Source of the DNA: Spirodela intermedia
Taxonomy: Eukaryota > Streptophyta > Magnoliopsida > Alismatales > Araceae
Length of the DNA: 64,000 nt
Direction of reading: 5' to 3'
NCBI GenBank assembly: GCA_902729315.2
Contig: LR746276.1
Coordinates: forward strand, 6,602,669 to 6,666,668
Part shown: in pieces, positions 35,801 to 48,100 of the stretch
Layout: each line of letters begins with the position of its first letter
Position numbering within the stretch: position 1 is the first letter of the stretch
Notes under the pieces: generated by a model
Told to the model about the DNA's origin: nothing
Database searches by the model: none
Seen by the model: the letters and a program-made list of their open reading frames with translations, nothing else
Program-made: the position numbers and the translations under genes

Positions 35801-38800
35801 AAGGTTATTTCGTAAGCAGATGCATAGAATTTCAACTATCTTTGCATTGAGATATCCATAATGAGAGAACTTTGCTCCTCTTCAAATTCCTTGCCTATTA
35901 TTGGATGTTATTTATTCTTTAGACGGGTTAAAACCGATTTTTCTATTAGAACTTTTGAAGTCTCACTAAGTGCCTGTATGCGTGCCCCTTGGTTGACATG
36001 CGAAGTGTGAACATATTTTTGTCTCTAATTTGCCTTTATTTGATCTTATTTTCTTTGTCTTGAAGAGCAAAGCAAAGGCTGAGAAAAACCAAGCAATGGA
36101 ACGTTCGATGAATGAGAATTCATGCCAGTTGTGTGCAGTAGAGAAGCTTACTTTTGAACCCCCTCCGATATATTGTTCACTATGTGGTGGCCGCATTAAG
36201 CGTAATGCAAATTATTATGCTGTCGGGTCTGGTGATACGAGACATTATTTTTGTGTTCCATGTTATAATGACTCTCGTGGTGACTCTATTGAGGTTGAGG
36301 GAACTCCCTATCTGAAGGCAAAGTTTGAGAGGAAAAAAAATGATGAAGAAACTGAAGAATGGGTGAGTTGTTTCCTTACAATTGATAAATTCCATGTTGT
36401 TTTGTCAAATATCACTCACCTTTTCTTCTTTAAATTTTCTACGTACAGTGGGTTCAATGTGATAAATGTGAAGCGTGGCAACATCAGATTTGCGCACTAT
36501 TCAATGGACGGCGAAATGATGGAGGGCAAGCCGAGTACACATGCCCTAATTGCTACATACAAGAGATTGAAAGAGGAGAGCGTATGCCTTTACCACAGAG
36601 CGCTGTTCTTGGTGCAAAAGACTTGCCTAGAACAATACTTAGTGATCACATAGAGCAATATCTTTTTAAACGGCTAAAGCAGGAAAAAATGGAGAGAGCC
36701 AAGCATCTCGGAAAGTCTGTTGACGAGGTGATTCTGGTTAAATTAGTCTACTTTACATTCCTTAGTTCTTTAAAATCTATATTTGTCATTATTTTGTGAT
36801 CTTTCTTTTCAATAAGGTGGCATGGATGTATTATTTATAAACTGCAATTAGGAACTCTGTACAATTTTTCGTGTGGAAGTGAAGTACTTGAGAGCGATTG
36901 ACAAGCCAATTTTCTATGTACATCCCAGATTGCAAATCCTTTGTTCGTTTGTGATCTGGAGAAAATTAATATGAACATATGTAGCATTTTATATATTTTT
37001 TTAACAAGTTTTCTATTATGTACCAATGGAAAGTTTAATACTTTTAAAAGAACGTTCCCCAATGGCAAATTCTAGTTCTTTAACATATGCCGGAGAAAGA
37101 CAATGACAATGTCCAGAAATACTCATGTTTTTTCTTGACGAGTTTGATACAAGTGAAGAATTTTTCACTCTACTAGCGGATGCCTTTGTTGGACTGCTAA
37201 TTATTTATGGCATCATTCTGATGCTTTTTTTATATTATCGCATCCAGATTCCGGGGGCAGAATCACTTGTTATTAGAGTTGTATCATCAGTTGATAAGAA
37301 GTTGGAAGTGAAACAACGGTTTTTGGAGATCTTTCAGGAAGAGAACTATCCAAAAGAGTTCCCATACAAATCCAAGGTACAATTCGTGCCTTTTCTTTTA
37401 ATTGTGAATGAACATAGAAGTTTCCTGCTTACAGTTTCATTGAAAATATGTTACAATGGGAAATTCATGGAAAGGTTTTGGTTCAAAACTTTGCAGTTAT
37501 AACCTTATATAAATTTATTTTTAATTATGCCCGCTTTTTACGTTTTAATGCTCTTATCCAGGTTGTGTTGCTGTTTCAAAAGATAGAAGGCGTAGAAGTT
37601 TGTCTCTTTGGGATGTATGTTCAAGAATTCGGTTCAGAATGCCAGTTTCCAAATCAAAGGCGTGTTTATCTTTCATATCTAGACTCTGTCAAGTACTTCA
37701 GGCCTGAGATTAAGACAGTCACGGGAGAAGCTTTACGTACATTTGTTTACCATGAAATTCTGGTACTTGGAAATCTAGCCTCCACATCCCTAAACTAGTT
37801 TCCTCGTTTTATTGTTTTTCACATTCATGCAGTGTTATATAGATCTTTGTTGATTGATTTATTATTAATTTGACACTCGAACCTTTTTTTGGGATTATTT
37901 TCTGGTCATCAAGTCATAACCACCGTCTTATTGCTAAATACACATTTTCAGATTGGATATCTTGAGTATTGCAAGTTACGTGGCTTCACGAGCTGTTATA
38001 TATGGGCTTGTCCTCCACTGAAAGGTGAAGACTATATCTTATATTGCCATCCAGAGATTCAGAAGACACCTAAATCTGACAAGCTTCGAGAATGGTCAGT
38101 ATTATAATCATTATGATTATATTCCTAGAATTAACGTCATTCTCTTAATTTCACATAGTGCATACATACTGGGTTCCTCGAATTAATCGGAGAATGTGTT
38201 TCAGGTACTTGGCAATGCTACGAAAGGCTTCAAAAGAAAGTATTGTCGTTGATCTGACTAATTTATACGACCACTTCTTTATACAATCGGGTGAATGCAA
38301 GGCTAAAGTGACTGCTGCTCGTCTGCCATACTTTGATGGTGACTACTGGCCTGGGGCTGCGGAAGATTTGATTAATCAACTTCAGCAGGAAGAAGATGAT
38401 CGGAAACAACAGAAAAAGGGGAAGACCAAAAAGACTATAACGAAAAGGGCTCTGAAAGCTGCTGGTCAATCTGACCTCACTGGGAATGCTTCTAAGGATG
38501 CTCTGTTGATGCAAAAGGCAAGGGCTGCACCTTTTCCGTTTGTTGACTGTTTTACGTTCTTACGTAACTTAAAAAATCTGAAAAGTTTCCTTTCGACTTT
38601 AAATTCAGACATTTCTGTACCTCTGAGACAGCGTTTCTAATTCGGTTAATAGTTATTATGGAATAAGATTAACCATCAATGTTTGACATTTTTATCCTGT
38701 ATAAGTTCGTACATTGGCTTGTGTGAAGTTTCTTATTAATCGGTTGTTAAGGAACTTTTATTTACCACACCATTAGTTCTCATCTCGTTCCTTCAACATT

Positions 38801-41800
38801 ACCCTTTCACAGCTTGGTGAAACCATCTTTCCAATGAAGGAAGATTTCATCATGGTCCACTTGCAGCATGCATGCACACATTGCTGCCTACTGATGACAT
38901 CTGGAGTGCGGTGGGTTTGTAAGCAATGCAAGAATTTTCAACTTTGTGACAAGTAAGCATTTCTTCTCTGATTAATTTTTTTTTTCGAAGTTTTTTTTGG
39001 CTTTGCTGACTCGTTTTATGTGAGCATTCTGGTTTTTTCTATGCTTTTTACTTTTGTTCGCATAATTTTTTTTAGTAGCTCATATTATTCAAACAGACTT
39101 ATTTTCAAATTCAATAAACCTGAAAATTGAGGCAGCTTGAAGGATATCATTCTTATTTGCACAAATAAAATGACTTGACCCAAATCCTTTCAGTTTTAAT
39201 CAAATGAATACTACTGAAGTGTAGGGCTTGATGTTTAATTATACACCCCTTGGTTCCTTGGGTGTATTTCAGACCTGTCCTGTTTGCTAATTCTCAGTTC
39301 TCATCTTTGAGAAAGTTAAATGCTGTGTAACACGTAATTTTGGAGGCGAACGGATTAATGCAAGAATAAACCAAAAAATAAGATTAAATGTTTATTTATA
39401 AAATAGTGGGGAATAGAGTTCTCGTTTTCCGGACTCTTTACTACATACTTGAGAAAATGGTGGGTACTAAATAAATGTTCATAATGCATATAATAGATCC
39501 TCCTATCTCAAAATCTTGTTTACAGCTATGAGTAAAAATTACGTGTAATTAACTGCAAGATGATGAAATGAAAATTTTACCAAAAATACATAGATCATAT
39601 CTACGTGAAGCTATCGTTTTTATCTTAATCATATTTCATTTTTTCTGTTTTTTAAAAAAATTATAATCGTTTTTCAACAAAATCCTAAACCATTAGGAAC
39701 TTCTTTTGAATTTTGCGTCCATGTTCTTGAATGAATCTATTGACACAGAAACAAGGTTAAAAAAACTAAAAGACAGGTTAGTTATGGTTTTTGCCAGAAT
39801 CAATTGAACCCTGATGTTGGATTAATTTCCATGACCTTTTTTAGCTTGCTATGTTGATTTAAAATATCTTTAATTAAGATATCGTATAATACAGATTCAA
39901 AATGAAATGATTTCGGGTGATTGGAGAGGAGTTTGGAAGGGTTTTTCTGGGATTATTACGCCTTGGCTTGATTTACACAAGATGGCCTGATTATTACGTC
40001 TTATCCTGGTTATTATGTCATTCTCTCATCCTTTGTTTTGTTGTGAAAGTTTTCAGAACCACAGTTATGCTTCTGGAATTGATGTTGTGTAAATCTTCTT
40101 ATAATTGAGATGAAATAGAGTATGTAATTGCAGTTAGACCATCTTTCTTCTCTCTGGCAGGTTGTTGGGTCGTAAGATCAGAATTACTGTATTTCAAGTG
40201 TTATGGTTTATGTAGAGGTAGGCAAGGTGGGATTGTATTTGATTTTGTTGGAGAGAGGATTGGGATGGAAAAAGTAGGAGATAAGAGTCCATGAAGATTC
40301 TTGAGATGAATGGGACAAGTAAAACCGAGGTTGACTGGAATACTTGTTAGGCAATGTAGTCGTATTTACGAGGATCCAAGAGGGAATAGGAAGATTGAAA
40401 ATAATTTGGATGGATTTTTTGGTGGGAGATTGAAGCACCACGTGTTGAATATAAAGATACTTTGTTTTAGAATCTATTGATGGGTATGATTTTCCGTTCA
40501 ATGTAAAGACTGGTAGAACATTCGTGATGTTATTTGTGTCCTTCCAAGAATCCGTCTATCCCCAAGTTCCATTCTAAAATATTTTTAGATGATGTAAAAG
40601 TCCATATAGCATAACATCCTAATTTTTTTGTTTTCCTTGGGTTACTTTTTGAGGATGTACAGCGGACAACCACTACTAGGAGTTTTGCTTTTCAATTAGG
40701 GGGGGGGGTAATATCCTGAGAATGCACCCATTTTGTACCTTTTGCTCAGGGTGTGGTGCAAATCCTCAGAATGTGGCGGGCCACATCGTAAACAGACCTT
40801 AGATCAACGAGGATACCTAACTTGAAGCATGAAAATAGCAATCTCATCAGATTTGTATCCATTCAAGTCTTTTTTCATCTTTTCTCGCGGTGCATGCCTA
40901 TCGTAGTCCTCCAAATATTTTAGCTATTACAAAGGGATAAGCCTTGACAGTTAATTATTGAAAAGCTACATATGGTTTCAGAGATTAATTATGGATTCAC
41001 AGTTAATCTCTGAATGCATGTGACACACTGGTTTTCTAGTAATGTGGCATGGTGTCAAGCTTTGTTGTTGGTTGAGTTTTTTTATGGGGCGTTTAATGGT
41101 ATTAAACATGTATGTAGGTGTTATGATGCAGAGCAAAAGCTTGAAGAAAGAGAAAGGCATCCTATTAATGCCAGGGAAATGCATACTCTGACTTCAGTGA
41201 GTATCTTAGATATTCTTCCTGCAGTTACTGTCGATGTTCTGTGACTACTGGTTCTATATTGTAATTGCATGGTATAGTACTGATTCCAAAATTCCTAACA
41301 AATTATCTATGAGCAGGTTGAAATCGTTGGTGTGCCCACGGATACCAAAGATAAGGATGAGATACTGGAAAGTGAATTTTTCGACACTAGACAAGCATTT
41401 CTGAGCCTTTGCCAAGGAAATCATTATCAGTATGACACTTTACGCCGTGCCAAGCATTCTTCAATAATGGTTCTGTATCACCTTCATAATCCAACAGCAC
41501 CTGCTTTTGTAATTACGTGCAATATCTGCCATCGCGATATTGAAACTGGTCAGGGTTGGCGATGTGAAATCTGCCCTGATTTTGATGTGTGCAATGATTG
41601 TTATAAAAGAGATGGGGGTGTTAATCATCCTCATCGGTTAACAAATCATCCATCCATAGCCGACCGAAATGCACAGAACAAGGAAGCTCGGCAGAAAAGA
41701 GTTTTGCAGGTAAAAGTTTTTTTTTTTTTTTTTACAAGATCGTTCTTTTTTCCCATAGCTGCAACTTTATTTATTTTCGACTCATAAACGTATTTTTGTG

Positions 41801-43350
41801 CATGTCAACTTATATTAACCTTTGCTGATATGTAATTATCTTCAATTTTCTCATGGATATTTTTAGACTTAATGTTGGACATGTTTAATTCGATGAACTT
41901 GCTTGCATGGAATTCAAGGACTTCAATTGTGGATGGGAGGACGAGGCAGTCAGATTGTCGTGTGCCTATATAATTAATGTGATCTACTGACACGAGGGTA
42001 AGATGGTGGTGCACCAGATGGTCGTGAAATTTTGGGAGGAGGTGATGATAGCCTGGACTAATTCGCCTGGACATTATTCTGAGGGAAGGAATATTCTTTG
42101 AAATGAAACGAATCAACAGGAAGAGGTCTTTTAGGAGTTTTTATCATCATCCTTCTTTGTTTATTGGACCACAGCATTGAATCTTATAAAGAACTCTTGA
42201 GGAAATAGTATGATGTGTGTAAGAGAGCACGCGAGACTTTGCTTGTTAGAGGTGACAGCAAGATCTCGACATTGTCTGGGAAGAGAACATGAAATAATGT
42301 CCAGAGAAGAGGTGGATCCTCTTGGGTAATAACTACAATAAATTTTATAGGAAGCGAGTTACCAGTCTAGACTGGTCATTTATAGTTTAGCTAAAGCTAT
42401 GGATGTGTTGTTTGGGCAGAAGCTTTAAGACTTTCAAGACCGATTCCAGGTATGTTGTTTTGTCGATGCTTATTGCAAGCAGGGTAAGGAGAAGAGTTCT
42501 CAAGTTCGAATCAGCTTGGAGAAATCTGAAGAATTTAAACTTTTTTTTTTTCCCCTGGTTTAACCTGCGCACTCTGCTGGTTGACTCAGTTTCTTGCTCT
42601 CCTTCAGCTCAGTTTAACATCAACCACTCTGCTGCAGGATGTGTGAACAAGCTGTGGTGGAATGTGTTTGTTATTTTAATGCATGAAGATTAACTGAGGT
42701 GTTGATCACAATGATTGCAATACTTTTAATGTTGCTAAACGCAAGTTGGTATTTAGCTTTGGAGGCCTCCTGGTGGCTTTTTCCCTTTTATTTTCCCCAG
42801 AGACCACAGTTGTTGTCGTCGTTTCGCAAATTTGCTCTTCTATTGTTCAATTTGTATGCTCATGTTTTGCTGGGGAAAAGTCGCTTTTCTGCTTCGTATG
42901 CTAACAATGCAGACTGTGCTGCAGCTTCGGAAAATGCTCGATCTTCTGGTGCACTCGTCTCAGTGCCGCTCGCAGCACTGTCAGTACCCCAATTGCCGTA
43001 AAGTTAAGGGACTCTTTCGGCATGGAATCACATGTAGAACACGTGCTTCTGGGGGCTGTGTCCTGTGTAAAAAGATGTGGTACCTTCTCCATCTGCACGC
43101 CAGGGCTTGCAAAGAATCAGACTGCCACGTACCGCGCTGCAGGTGTGCTAATAACCCTTGCCTTCTGTTGTTTGCTGATGCTGATTGAATGCCCTTTTTA
43201 CCATCGCGGTTTCTCTTACTTTTGGCGGGAAACAGGGATTTGAGAGAACATCTGAGGAGATTGCAGCAGCAGTCTGATTCTAGGAGGAGGGCTGCGGTCA
43301 TGGAGATGATGAGAATGAGAACTGCGGAGGTGGCAGGGAATCCCGCATAA
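29651..43350 (+). CDS. HAC1: p300/CBP-type histone acetyltransferase, HAC1-like
   Basis: Nuclear transcriptional co-activator acetylating histones. Sixteen coding exons: 29651-29823, 31752-31863, 32141-32450, 32543-33292, 33413-35271, 36066-36362, 36449-36727, 37248-37376, 37562-37762, 37952-38094, 38205-38517, 38813-38952, 41118-41196, 41317-41709, 42925-43142, 43236-43350. All phases agree, giving 1836 residues (Arabidopsis HAC1 about 1700; the excess is mostly polyQ). In order: MIPTPG motifs, polyQ (about 265-363), TAZ1 finger (about 780-860, [11 protein letters not shown]), [14 protein letters not shown] (about 1046), Cys-rich/PHD region (about 1085-1220, [20 protein letters not shown]), HAT core (about 1260-1530, [38 protein letters not shown]), two ZZ fingers (about 1540-1575, 1660-1705), TAZ2 (about 1728-1805). 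Intron 11 uses a GC donor. Start: the ATG of [10 protein letters not shown], matching MNVQAHMSGQ of the family. Confidence 0.97.
32743..33035 (+). repeat. Polyglutamine-coding (CAA/CAG)n segment in HAC1 exon 4
   Basis: Roughly 100 codons, mostly CAA and CAG with scattered His, Arg and Leu. One run of about 24 Gln comes largely from CAA. CAA-rich and CAG-rich blocks alternate. On the other strand the same bases give meaningless poly-Val/Ala and poly-Leu frames. Confidence 0.95.
38518..38812 (+). other. GC-AG intron (HAC1 intron 11)
   Basis: Exon 11 ends CAAAAG followed by GCAAGG, a good GC-donor consensus. Joining to CTTGGTGAAACC at 38813 restores [16 protein letters not shown], which matches the conserved HAC protein (LLLM..LGETIHPMKED). 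No GT nearby preserves frame and homology. Confidence 0.9.
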
Positions 43351-45194
43351 TCGCCGTGGGCATTTTCACGGAGATGAATGAGAAACTTCCGCCTCTTGGT
43401 CACACGCGCATGAAGGGGCTGGTGGAGGCGACGGGGGCACAAGATGAGAGATTCTCGGAGCTGAGGTCCGGTGATATGTCTGCTCTCACTCCAGTGGGGG
43501 TGTGGGTGATGTCGCTGAGGTGCTGCCGCCGTGTCCATCCCCCCTCCCTCCCATCCCAGTTGAGTTGTAACCCCCCCTCCCCCGCGCGTCCGTCCAGGCT
43601 TCTCGCGGCCGCGGAGTCCAGAGTCATTCGTTGATTCATCATGTATAACAGCAACAAAAGTCATCTCTCTTCCGATGGCAGGTGTAACATAAATGATCCC
43701 CAACGTAATGTACGAGGGGAGAAAGGAGCGGGCGCCCCTCGCCAATAGTTTGCTGTTCTTTCGGAATTGCGTCAGTTTGTTGTACATTCTTTCTTCGGGT
43801 GTGCTCGCTCAGAATAGGCAGAACAAGACAAGCCGTGCCCCGCACGTGTGATCTACACTTGCCGAACATGAGCTATAATCCCCGCTTGCATGATCTGCAA
43901 ACGATGCCGACTTTTGTGATCGCCCTATCCGTTTATTATGATCTATCTGGGCGAGTCAACGGTGTTCTTGTTCTCGCCTTTAATGAGGGGGAATTATCCA
44001 ACATCGGGTAGCGCAGCCGCTTTTTGACCGACCCGGTGGACATCCGGCCATCGAGCCCACGTATCCCGATAAGTTGCCTGTCATTCACAGCATCCGACGG
44101 GCCCCTCAGCACCTGGCAACACAGATTTTATACTGCATGTGCGCCATTCGCATCTTATACTGCACAGACTTTAGAGAAAACTTGCTGGTGTTAATCGGCC
44201 AACTCACAGAAGAACCAGAGCCTGAAGAGGTGTTTGTTCTGTTGAGATGGAGATAATCCCGAAGCTACAGGCGTCGTTACAGGCTCTCCTATTCCACTTT
44301 CCAGTGAACGACTCGGGTTCCTCCTATCTGCACGTCCTAGGCGTAGTAAATAGCATACGCATCCATGAGAGCTCCAAATTTGGGGAGAAAAACTGCAGGT
44401 TGCAGGCTGTTAGCATCACTCTCCACGAGTCGACGCTCTGCTCAGTGACACTTTTAAGTCGTATGATGACGATCAGAGTTCCCCCACACCCTTGTCAGAC
44501 CTGTAAACCAATTTCGGTGGGACTTCAGTGGGTACATTCCACTCAAGTAACGAATCCATGACATTCCATCCCCAAGCCACGAATGAAGTTAAACAAACGT
44601 AAAAGGGAAGGTAATTAGTAACTGCACTGAGGAGGCAACTCTGCATGAAAGATTGTAGCGACTTCGAAGATGCCTCAAGATCTCTAAATTATATCTTTAA
44701 AGCAAAGACCACAGGAAGAAACATGTTTGGGAGCTGAAACACCACTAATGACAACTAGGAACAATAGTAGCAAATACCACATGCATGCCGTTTAAAGAGT
44801 AAGCTACCCAAAACATTACCAAACCCCTTCAAGGATTGACTAATACAGTGCATCCCGCTCAAGGATTTAGTGATCAACCAAGAAGGTCCTGACAAGGAAT
44901 CATTAACTGCCACTCATCAATACAACAGCAGTTCTCTAGGTAAAATTTTGGGAAAAGGTCCAAGACAGAACAGCTCTCGATGAAAGCAATAGGTCTAGAA
45001 GAACCATAGTTTGGGACAAAGACGCAGAACTGTTCATCACTCAGCGAAGTGCATATATTCAAAATTCTAAAGCACAATAAACCCGCAGAAAACTGCAAGA
45101 TCAAGTGGAGTTGCATATAGTAGAGTATAAATCTGGTGATATGATCTAGAATTCATCAATAATTACCTAAAAGCGTATTGGTATTTGGTATCCT
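43351..45194. other. Convergent 3' region between HAC1 and NUP42-like gene
   Basis: About 1.8 kb between the two stop codons. Open frames here are short and unsupported. It is expected to hold both 3' UTRs. Confidence 0.55.
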
Positions 45195-48100
45195 TTACAA
45201 ACAGAACCGAGCAGGGGGCTCTTCCTCTGGAATCTGAAAATAGGAAAACAAGAGGACATTACCAACGATAAAATTCTTTGAAAGATTGAAAAAAAATGAT
45301 TAAATCAAAGTGTGGTTTATTTTCAAGGTACTTTTCGGAATCACTCATTAAATAGGCATGTTGAAATTCTCAAAGCTAGATAGATAACTTAAACAGAGCA
45401 GTATGTACGTCAATTGGTAACAGGAAAACCACTACGATAACTTTCTGAGTATTGGTGGTAAGAGAGGATCATTATCAAGGATGCCTAGAAAATTCATATT
45501 AGAGAGTACTAAACCAAGGCAATAACGGTACAATAAACATGAAAGAAAATGCAACCATATGAAAGAAAGACGCAGTTGCATTCATTATTTGATTGGGGAA
45601 AGGATAACGTTTCTTTTTCGAAAAAAAATAAATTTGGTAGGAGGTATATAAGAATAGGGGAAGATGGGAACCAAGCAGAAGGCATTAACGTGGAAAATAC
45701 TGTTCTACGTCTAGGTTAAGAAATAGCCCAGGACACAGGATAAGATACTGAAGAGATGGTATTCCCTGGATAACAGCTAGTCTTTGATAAACAATATAGA
45801 GAAAGGGAGTAATAAAGGAGTCGCACATACATCGACACAATTCTATGGTGTTGGCATTTTTGCAACAAGTCACAATCTGAAGTATATTTTTATCTGAAAA
45901 TCAAACACAAGAGATTGCACCCGATTTATAGAGAGAATGTGGCGATGTGAAATGTAAATTAAGCTAGTTACAATAGCCACACCTGGATTCTAATTGTTGG
46001 CTTTAGTTCTGTTAGACGGGCTTAGATAGCCAATAACAAAGGCTCAATCACTTCAACAATATTCCCCACCCCCTCATAAAAAAAAGAAACATTTCACAAT
46101 GGCGCTCCAAATAATCATATTATTTAATCCTGAAGTAACTATATGGCAGCTGTAGTTCACATTTCTGAAGTTTTTTATTGATGAAATGACTGTTAATTTT
46201 GTTAGAATTCTAAATCGTGATCATATTATGGGGGGAATTATGTAATAGTTTGAGAGCATTTTGGTCATAATTATGTAGGGTTCCCTCCCTATTTACAGGG
46301 TGATAAAGTTCAATGAAGAGTGAGGCGGATACCGCCATTCCTCCCCTATCCTCTGTGACAGAGGAAACTTTCCTCTGTTTCAGTCCATGTTCTCTTACCT
46401 TTCTGGTTTTCAACAAATTTCAATATGTCTGGCATGAGTCTGCTGCATAGAAAGCTCATGCAAGTCATGAGCCATCATCCTATGTTTGGCTTCAACACTT
46501 ATCCCGCACCAAGGGTCTGCTTCTTCCACCCTTCAAGTTACTAGATAGCCCCCTAAGTGCAGTATATCGTTGTTAATCTACTAGCATCACGAGAACATAG
46601 CTACACATCAGCATATCTTTGTATTTGAAGTCTTCATTTTTGGTATACCCTGTTCTAGAGACTAATTAAAATGTGACCCATGATTATATCCACGGCCTTC
46701 ATCGAAGCATCAAGTACATATGAATTGAGAAAGCCTTTACTACACTAGAAGTATAAGGTCTTGCGAGATTAACCTTGGATGTTCAGATCTTCTCCTAAAT
46801 GCGTGCAGCGGTTAATCTTAATGGGAGTACCAGCAAGTTTGCATTTGATCATCCACCCCCCATTCAATAAGTCGAGCTTACTTTTCTTGCAGGGATATAT
46901 GGGGTCATTAGAGTTCCTAATCTTTACACTAACGAGCACATGAGATAGCCCATTCTTTTAAGTTAAATTTCCTAAGCAACACAATCTGCAACAACTGGAT
47001 TTCTTCCTATCATCACTTCCATGATTGTCATCCAATAGACGGTAAATTGGTGGCCTTCCTACGCCATTAATAAGGGATGAACAAGTAATTTACATCTGGA
47101 AAAAGTGAATCATGGTTATTCTGAATCTTTCAAACCAAGTCTTCAGTGACATATTTCTACCATGCAATGCATTGATCAATGTAGGCATGGAGGATAAAGT
47201 GTTTCGGGTCCTGTTAAGGTTGGTTTCAGTCTAAGTACCTAAAAAGGCAAGGATTTTTTGACCACTCATGAGGGATTTTGGCAGTCAGAATTTAGCATCA
47301 GATTAGAAATCTTCATCTAAGGTTTGGCCTCAACCAACCCAAACTTGATGTAATTTCATCTGCAAGATTAAGCATTTCGGTCATACAACTGCAAAGGGGA
47401 TTACTTAAAATTGATAGCTTTTAACACTAGCATCATGGATAAAGAAATGGCAGCTAATCAGTGAAATGTGGGATGACTCTGTCAAATCTATAAATGCTCC
47501 TGATTTGTGTTTGGGCACTAACCTTGACGTCTAGAAGGATCAGCACCCCCTCTTCTTCCAAAGACGGGAAGGTATAAAAATTCTAAAATAATAATAAAAG
47601 TTTCTACAGAAGATGTAAACAAACTGAATGGGAAGTGCAAGGAAAAAGACATTGAAATCCAAAAATATAAAAGCTTGCCTCTCCAATTTCCCATTCCTTC
47701 TTCAACCAGATAGCACAATCTTCAGCATTGATTTCTTGTTTGCTCTCTCTGCAATTGAAAAAGAGATTATATTATTTCATAAAATATGAAAAAAATCCGC
47801 ATTTAGTGAGAATCACACCATGCAATAGAGGAAGCGTGTTCAACAGGGAAAAAGTGACTAGAGTCATAAGATATAGAATTTGACATCAAAGGGATAAATT
47901 ATTTTTTCCATAATTAACCTTTACAAACTATCCACAAACACAAACAGATGTATGAGAAGCACACCACGCAATAGAGGAAGCACGGTTCGTCAGAAAAAAA
48001 GTAATTAGGCTCACAAGATACGAAATTTGACAATTAAACAAGAAAATTAATTTTGCAACAGTGAACCCTTGCAAACTATCTAGGAATTCTACTAACTGTG

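Noticed and set aside
43356-43787. Frames on both strands downstream of HAC1
   Set aside because: They lie past a clear HAC1 stop, have no family signature and fit a 3' UTR.
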